DNA from: Clostridia bacterium
Lineage (GTDB): Bacteria; Bacillota_A; Clostridia; Christensenellales; Aristaeellaceae
Direction: 5' to 3'
Assembly: GCA_017938785.1 (NCBI GenBank)
Contig: JAGBAU010000289.1
Span: 1 to 10,587 of the forward strand
Length of the DNA stretch: 10,587 bases
Notes under the pieces: generated by a model
Databases searched by the model: none
The model's input: only the letters and a program-made list of their open reading frames with translations
What the model was told of the DNA's origin: nothing
Program-made: the position numbers and the translations under genes
Shown: one piece after another, positions 6,318 to 10,587 of the stretch
How positions within the stretch are numbered: the stretch's first letter is position 1
How the letters are laid out: each line of letters opens with the position of its first letter

Positions 6318-7658
6318 TTACCAGTTGAAGGTTGCCAGGCCGTAGATCCAGATCACCAGGATGGCAATCGGTACCACGTACATGAAGATGGGCTTCATCC
6401 AGTTTTTGACCTTCAGGCCCTTGCCGGCGTTGGCTTCTGCCAGGAACTTATCCCAGCCCCAGCCGAACTTCTTGGTGCAGCAGAATACTGCAAACAGCAG
6501 GGAACCGATGGGCAGCAGGTTGTAGCTGACGATGAAATCCCACAGGTCCAGCCATGCGGAGCCCTCGCCGAAGGGAACGAAGCCGCTCCATACGCTGTAG
6601 CCCAGGGCGGTGGTCAGGGACAGGGCCAGCACGATGATGCAGCATACGATGCATCCCTTCTTGCGGTTCCAGTCGAAGATTTCACGCACACAGGCCAGGA
6701 TATTCTCAAATACGGCGAGAACAGTGGAGAATGCTGCGAAGATCATGAACAGGAAGAACAGGGAGCCCCAGAGGCGGCCGCCTGCCATGTTGTTGAACAC
6801 GGTTGCCATGGTATCAAACAGCAGGGACGGACCCGCATTGACTTCCACGCCGTAGGTGGTGCAGGCGGGGAAGATGATCAGGCCGGCCATGATGGCCACG
6901 AAGGAGTCCAGGATGATGACGTTCACGGATTCACCCATCAGGGAACGTTCCTTGTCAATGTAGGAACCGAAGATGGCCATGGAACCGATGCCCAGGCTCA
7001 GGGTGAAGAACGCCTGGTTCATGGCGCCTACAACAACCTGGCCGTTGATCTTGGAAAGATCGGGCAGCAGGTAGAACTTCAGGCCCTCTGCCGCACCGGA
7101 CAGGGTAGCACTGTTGATGGCCAGAACGATCATGAGGATGAGCAGCGCAACCATCATGTACTTGGTCACACGCTCAAGGCCGCCCTGCAGGTTGAAGCTG
7201 AGGACGATGAAGCCAAGGATGACCACGATGGCCATGAAGCCCACATTGATGCCCGGGTTGGTGATCATGGATACGAAGCCCAGGTCGGCGGTGGAGCCGG
7301 TAAGGAACTTCCAGAAGTAGTAGGTGATCCAGCCTGCTACGGTGGTGTAGAAGGCCATCAGGCAGAAGTTGCCCAGCATAGCCAGGTAGCCATGAATGTG
7401 CCATTTCTGGCCGGGCTTTTCAAGCTTCTGATACATCTTGACCGGGCTGGCCTGAGAAGCGCGGCCCAGCGCAAATTCCATAACCATGACAGGCAGGCCC
7501 AGCAGGATCAGGCACAGCACATAAATGGCAACGAAGCCGCCGCCGCCGTACTGACCGGCCATCCACGGGAACTTCCAAACGTTGCCGCAGCCGATGGCGC
7601 AGCCTGCACTCAGCAGGATGAATCCCAGTCGGGACGATAGACGTTCTCTTTCTTTCAC
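6318..7658 (-). CDS. Sodium-dependent amino-acid transporter, neurotransmitter:sodium symporter (NSS/SLC6) family, 11 helices
   Basis: A membrane secondary transporter of the LeuT/MhsT fold that uses the sodium gradient to import a substrate, usually an amino acid. The 446 residues contain 11 predicted membrane helices: about 12-34, 42-63, 91-118, 137-155, 165-183, 208-232, 245-265, 296-325, 335-352, 372-396 and 423-443. The broken first helix has the family signature GCGNVWKFPW (23-32), with lysine where many relatives have arginine, followed by GGGGF and the EFALGR motif (61-66). Helix 6 has NQAFFTLSLGIGSM (214-227) and helix 8 AAFSTVLAVFEN (308-319). The 11-helix form is common in bacteria. 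Substrate cannot be read from the sequence; closeness to serC-serA is only convergent and not evidence of serine transport. The start is GTG with GAGGGG (7667-7672) 8 bases upstream. Confidence 0.93.
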   Translation of the reverse strand: MKERERLSSRLGFILLSAGCAIGCGNVWKFPWMAGQYGGGGFVAIYVLCLILLGLPVMVMEFALGRASQASPVKMYQKLEKPGQKWHIHGYLAMLGNFCLMAFYTTVAGWITYYFWKFLTGSTADLGFVSMITNPGINVGFMAIVVILGFIVLSFNLQGGLERVTKYMMVALLILMIVLAINSATLSGAAEGLKFYLLPDLSKINGQVVVGAMNQAFFTLSLGIGSMAIFGSYIDKERSLMGESVNVIILDSFVAIMAGLIIFPACTTYGVEVNAGPSLLFDTMATVFNNMAGGRLWGSLFFLFMIFAAFSTVLAVFENILACVREIFDWNRKKGCIVCCIIVLALSLTTALGYSVWSGFVPFGEGSAWLDLWDFIVSYNLLPIGSLLFAVFCCTKKFGWGWDKFLAEANAGKGLKVKNWMKPIFMYVVPIAILVIWIYGLATFNW

Positions 7659-7691
7659 AAAAATTTCCCCTCTACAAAAAATATTTTTACC

Positions 7692-7721
7692 ATTTTAACA
7701 CATATGGCAGTGCATTGTCAA
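7692..7721 (-). promoter_or_regulatory. Consensus sigma-A-type promoter of the NSS transporter
   Basis: On the minus strand TTGACA (7721-7716) is a perfect -35 and, after 18 bases, TAAAAT (7697-7692) is a near-perfect -10 preceded by TG-N (extended -10). Transcription would begin near 7685 and leave a leader of about 26 bases carrying GAGGGG before the GTG start. It is the best promoter in the window, so the transporter is probably expressed independently of the upstream GH13 gene. Confidence 0.85.
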
Positions 7722-7801
7722 AACAAAAGTGCGCTTATACTGTAAATCACGGAAGATTTTTCAGCATGAGCGCGCCCTGTTTCAAAAAATTTTCGGTTTC
7801 T
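7722..7801. other. Gap after the GH13 gene with no recognisable terminator
   Basis: The 80 bases between the GH13 stop and the -35 of the transporter promoter are AT-rich. I see only very weak inverted repeats (for example AAATC/GATTT on the minus strand, 5 bp) and no stem followed by a U-tract. Read-through from glgP-GH13 into the transporter gene is therefore possible. Confidence 0.4.
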
Positions 7802-9643
7802 TTACAGCAGTACCATGGCGGATTCGGCAGGAATCTCCACGGTCTTACCATTGTATTCCACCCAGCGGGACTTGCGGGCACGGTTCACAGCCAGGGCACA
7901 GGTTTCGTTCTTGGCCTTCTTGCCAAAGACGTCCTTGCCGCCCATGATGCTGCGCTCCACGATCACCACGTCCTCGCCGGCAGCGATGAGCTTCATATCG
8001 CCGGTCTTGAGGGCACGGGAAGCGTTGCGCCACTGACTTGCCTTGCGGAAAGCGGCGAGCAGTTCCTTATCTTCCTTGCCCCAGGGATAGGTGCCGCGGC
8101 AGTAGGGATCGGACATGGAGTACATGCCGGCCTCATCGCCGTAGTAGATGCAGGGCATGCCGGGCATGGCGCAGATCAGGTTCCAGGCCGCGATCAGGCG
8201 GCGCTTGCCGTGATCATACTGCTCCGGCTCCAGCTCGATGGGATAGCGGTACTTGCGCTCCGGCTCCATGTTGCCCACATCGGCGAGAACCGCCAGTGCG
8301 CGGGGGCGGTCATGGCTGGAAAGCAGGTTCATCTGGCTGTAGAAGAACTGCGTAGGCTGGTTTTCACGATAGCATTCCAGGCGGCGGATGAAGCCCTTGG
8401 AGTTGAACTTGCCCAGCAGGAAGCCGAGAATTGCTTCGCGCAGGGGATAGTTCATGGCGGCGTCCAGGGTATCGCCGGTGCAATAGCAGCGAACCTCACC
8501 GTATGCAACCTTGTTGCTGGGATCCTCCCAAACCTCGCCGATGAGGGCGGCGTCGGGATCGATGCCTTTTTCACGCTTGCGCAGGTCACGAATGAATTCC
8601 ATGGGCAGCTCATCGGCCACGTCGAGACGCCAGCCGGTTGCGCCCGCCTTCATCCAGTGCTCAATCACGCTGTCCTTGCCGGTGATGATAAAGGACTTGA
8701 ATGCCGGATCCTCTTCGTTTACGTTGGGCAGGGTTTTGAAGCCCCACCAGGAAACGTAGTCGTCCGGCCAGTTGCTGAAGGTATACCAGCTGCGGTAGGG
8801 GCTCTGGGGATCGTTGTAGGCGCCCTTGCCGCCGTAATTGCCGTAGCGGTCGAAATATACGCTGTTGTCGCCGGTATGGCTGAACACGCCGTCCAGGACG
8901 ATGTGCATGCCGCGCTTCTTCGCCTCGGCGCAGAGGTGCTTGAAGTCCTCCTCGGTGCCGAAGGTGGGGTCGATCTGCATGTAATCGCCGGTATCGTACT
9001 TGTGGTTGCTGCTGGCCTTGAAGATGGGATTGAAGTACAGCGCCTGTACGCCCATGCTCTGGATGTAGTCCAGCTTTTCCTCAACGCCCTTCAGGTTGCC
9101 GCCAAAGAAATCGTTGGCGGAGCAGTTTCCGCGTCTGTCATTGAGCACCAGGGAGGGATCATCGTCCCACTGGGCATGATAATAGCTGCCGAAGGGCAGG
9201 TTGTTGATGTCCTTGCCGCCGGCATTGTTGAAGCGGTCCACAAAGATCTGCATCATCACGCTTTCGCGCATCCATTCGGGGGTGCGGTAGGCGGGATCAT
9301 ACACAGTGATCTGGAAGGAGGCGGGCTCGGTCTTTTCAACGCTGCCCTCTCCGCCGAAACCATCGCGGGCGTTGCCCAGGTACCAGGTATTTCCCTTTTC
9401 ATCGGTGCCGATGAAATAATACCAAAGCAGACCCGCCTTTTCCGGCACGTCCACTTCGTATTCATACATGTTGTTATCCAGGCGGCGCATGTACCAGCGG
9501 TACTCGGCGTTATCCCACCATGCGCGCAGGGTGATGTTGGTCAGACCCTCTGCCAACACACGCAGACGAACCTTGCCGGCGCAGGGAAGTGCGCCGGCAG
9601 GCTTGCGATACTGTTCAGAACGGGAATCGTGAAAAAAATTCAT
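7802..9643 (-). CDS. Intracellular GH13 alpha-glucan hydrolase (neopullulanase / cyclomaltodextrinase / maltogenic amylase type)
   Basis: A GH13 (alpha-amylase clan) enzyme likely to hydrolyse alpha-1,4 and perhaps alpha-1,6 bonds in maltodextrins. The 613-residue protein has an N-terminal beta-rich domain (about 1-115) and then the catalytic barrel: FNPIFKASSNHKYDTGDY (204-221, typical of cyclomaltodextrinase-like enzymes), region I DGVFSH (251-256), region II GWRLDVADE with nucleophile D341, region III LIGEVWE with acid/base E370, and region IV LSSHDRPR with D445. YYGDEAGM (500-507) follows, then a small C-terminal beta domain. All three catalytic acids are present. There is no signal peptide or anchor, so it should act inside the cell, fitting its place two bases after glycogen phosphorylase. 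The ATG has no clear Shine-Dalgarno sequence; translation probably depends on ribosomes finishing glgP. The exact specificity cannot be told. Confidence 0.9.
   Translation of the reverse strand: MNFFHDSRSEQYRKPAGALPCAGKVRLRVLAEGLTNITLRAWWDNAEYRWYMRRLDNNMYEYEVDVPEKAGLLWYYFIGTDEKGNTWYLGNARDGFGGEGSVEKTEPASFQITVYDPAYRTPEWMRESVMMQIFVDRFNNAGGKDINNLPFGSYYHAQWDDDPSLVLNDRRGNCSANDFFGGNLKGVEEKLDYIQSMGVQALYFNPIFKASSNHKYDTGDYMQIDPTFGTEEDFKHLCAEAKKRGMHIVLDGVFSHTGDNSVYFDRYGNYGGKGAYNDPQSPYRSWYTFSNWPDDYVSWWGFKTLPNVNEEDPAFKSFIITGKDSVIEHWMKAGATGWRLDVADELPMEFIRDLRKREKGIDPDAALIGEVWEDPSNKVAYGEVRCYCTGDTLDAAMNYPLREAILGFLLGKFNSKGFIRRLECYRENQPTQFFYSQMNLLSSHDRPRALAVLADVGNMEPERKYRYPIELEPEQYDHGKRRLIAAWNLICAMPGMPCIYYGDEAGMYSMSDPYCRGTYPWGKEDKELLAAFRKASQWRNASRALKTGDMKLIAAGEDVVIVERSIMGGKDVFGKKAKNETCALAVNRARKSRWVEYNGKTVEIPAESAMVLL
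9574..9599 (-). other. Perfect GC-rich hairpin inside the start region of the GH13 gene
   Basis: TGCCGGCGCA and TGCGCCGGCA (minus-strand reading) form a perfect 10-bp stem with a 6-base loop CUUCCC, extendable by a G-U and a G-C pair. It begins about 44 bases after the ATG, in codons 15-24 that encode PAGALPCAGK. No U-tract follows, so it is not a normal terminator. It may act on mRNA stability or translation of the gene, but it could be a chance effect of GC-rich codons. Confidence 0.5.
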
Positions 9644-9645
9644 AA

Positions 9646-10587
9646 TTACAGGTTCAGCGGCTTGAGATGCCAGATCTTGTCGTTGTATTCGTTGATGGTG
9701 CGGTCAGCTGCGAACACGCCGGAGCAGGCGGTGTTCAAAACGGCCTTCTTCAGCCACAGATCCTTATCGGTGTAATCGCGGGAGATCTGGTTCTGAGCGG
9801 TCATGTAGGCCGGCAGGTCCTTGAGCACGAAGTAGGGATCGGGCATGCCGCCGTTATCGCCGAACAGCAGGCCATGATAGATCTCCTGGAACATGCGGGG
9901 ATATTCGGGAGACAGGGTGCCGTCGATCAGCTGGGTGAGCACCTTGCGGATGGCAGCATTGGTTTCGAAGATTTCGCTGGAGCGATAGGTGGAGTAGCTC
10001 ATCTCCACTTCGTCTGCACGCAGGCCGAAGATGTAGATGTTGTCTGCGCCGACTGCATCGAAGATTTCGCAGTTTGCGCCGTCCATGGTACCGATGGTCA
10101 GGGCGCCGTTCATCATGAACTTCATGTTGCCGGTGCCGCTGGCTTCCTTACCTGCGGTGGAAATCTGCTCGGAAACTTCGGTGGCGGGCATCAGAACCTC
10201 GGCAGCGGATACACAGTAGTTCTCCAGGAACACCACGTTCATCATCTTGGAGGCGCGGGGATGCTTCTTCACCAGTTCAGCGATGGCGTTGATCAGCTTG
10301 ATGGTCAGCTTTGCGCGTGCATAGCCGGGAGCTGCCTTTGCGCCGAAGATGAAGGTCTTGGGCGGGATCACGAAGTTGGGATCCTCATCGATCTTGTTGT
10401 ACAGCATCAGCATGCCCAGGGCATTCATCAGCTGGCGCTTATACTCGTGCAGGCGCTTTGCCTGGGTATCGAACATGCTCTCGGGGTTCATTTCGATGCC
10501 CTGCAGGCGGCGCACACGGTCGGTCAGGCGCAGCTTGTTGTAGAACTTCACCTCTGCAAACTTCTCGCGGAAGGCCTTGTCATCAGC
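9646..10587 (-). CDS. glgP: Glycogen/maltodextrin phosphorylase, C-terminal 313 residues (5' part outside window)
   Basis: A PLP enzyme that releases glucose 1-phosphate from the non-reducing ends of alpha-1,4-glucans. The open frame runs through the window edge at 10587, so the start is missing; family members are normally about 750-840 residues, so well under half is visible. Seen are the FDTQAKRLHEYKRQLMNALG block, EVSEQISTAGKEASGTGNMKF with the PLP-binding lysine, NGALTIGTMDGANCEI, and the C-terminal SGVFAADRTINEYNDKIW segment. No frameshift or stop is seen in this part. The gene ends two bases before the GH13 gene and is cotranscribed with it: the phosphorylase shortens outer chains and the GH13 enzyme can cut the remaining oligosaccharides. 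Whether it prefers glycogen or maltodextrin (glgP versus malP) cannot be decided from the C-terminal part. Confidence 0.96.
   Translation of the reverse strand, partial: ADDKAFREKFAEVKFYNKLRLTDRVRRLQGIEMNPESMFDTQAKRLHEYKRQLMNALGMLMLYNKIDEDPNFVIPPKTFIFGAKAAPGYARAKLTIKLINAIAELVKKHPRASKMMNVVFLENYCVSAAEVLMPATEVSEQISTAGKEASGTGNMKFMMNGALTIGTMDGANCEIFDAVGADNIYIFGLRADEVEMSYSTYRSSEIFETNAAIRKVLTQLIDGTLSPEYPRMFQEIYHGLLFGDNGGMPDPYFVLKDLPAYMTAQNQISRDYTDKDLWLKKAVLNTACSGVFAADRTINEYNDKIWHLKPLNL

Noticed and set aside
6309..7640. A 443-codon plus-strand open frame antisense to the NSS transporter.
   Set aside because: Mirror of the transporter codons; hydrophobic codons read in reverse give Q/H/D/E-rich sequence without a domain.
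6318..7658. Assigning the transporter as a serine importer because it neighbours serC-serA.
   Set aside because: The genes converge and are separated by a two-way terminator, and substrate residues of NSS proteins cannot be read reliably by eye.
7715..9775. A 686-codon plus-strand open frame antisense to the GH13 gene.
   Set aside because: Codon-aligned shadow of a GH13 gene that has all catalytic motifs; composition is low-information and hydrophobic-looking only by reverse complement.

Overview
The window looks like ordinary core chromosome from a moderately GC-rich, Gram-positive Clostridia-type bacterium (Bacillota). The reasons are strong GGAGG-type ribosome binding sites, GTG and TTG starts, a BofA-type sporulation gene that points to an endospore former, and codon use dominated by G/C-ending codons. 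I cannot name the genus; Christensenellales or Oscillospirales-like gut clostridia would fit but this is a guess. No mobile element, CRISPR array, tRNA, rRNA or obviously transferred DNA was seen.

Left block (1-3872, all minus strand, read right to left): an extended -10 promoter at 3864-3872 drives murJ (lipid II flippase), ruvB (Holliday junction motor) and queA (queuosine tRNA modification), each separated by only 12 bases. After queA comes a 12-bp hairpin with a short U-tract, whose 3' arm is also the ribosome binding site of a bofA-like gene cut off by the window edge. This hairpin (165-196) is the most interesting regulatory structure in the window.

Middle block (4014-6310, plus strand): serC and serA, which form the first two steps of serine biosynthesis in reverse gene order. 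They abut with zero spacing and in the same reading frame, and end at a strong bidirectional terminator (6278-6310).

Right block (6318-10587, minus strand): a glycogen phosphorylase (only its C-terminal 313 residues are present) is followed two bases later by an intracellular GH13 alpha-glucanase, forming a small glycogen/maltodextrin breakdown unit. Then comes a separately promoted 11-helix sodium-coupled amino-acid transporter of the NSS/SLC6 family, which converges on serA. The GH13 gene lacks a clear ribosome binding site and has a perfect 10-bp GC-rich hairpin early in its coding region.

I found no convincing undescribed system. The items worth a second look are regulatory (the bofA hairpin, the GH13 hairpin), gene-order (murJ-ruvB-queA-bofA) and small sequence peculiarities (murJ TTG start, SerA active-site acid, GH13 region IV).
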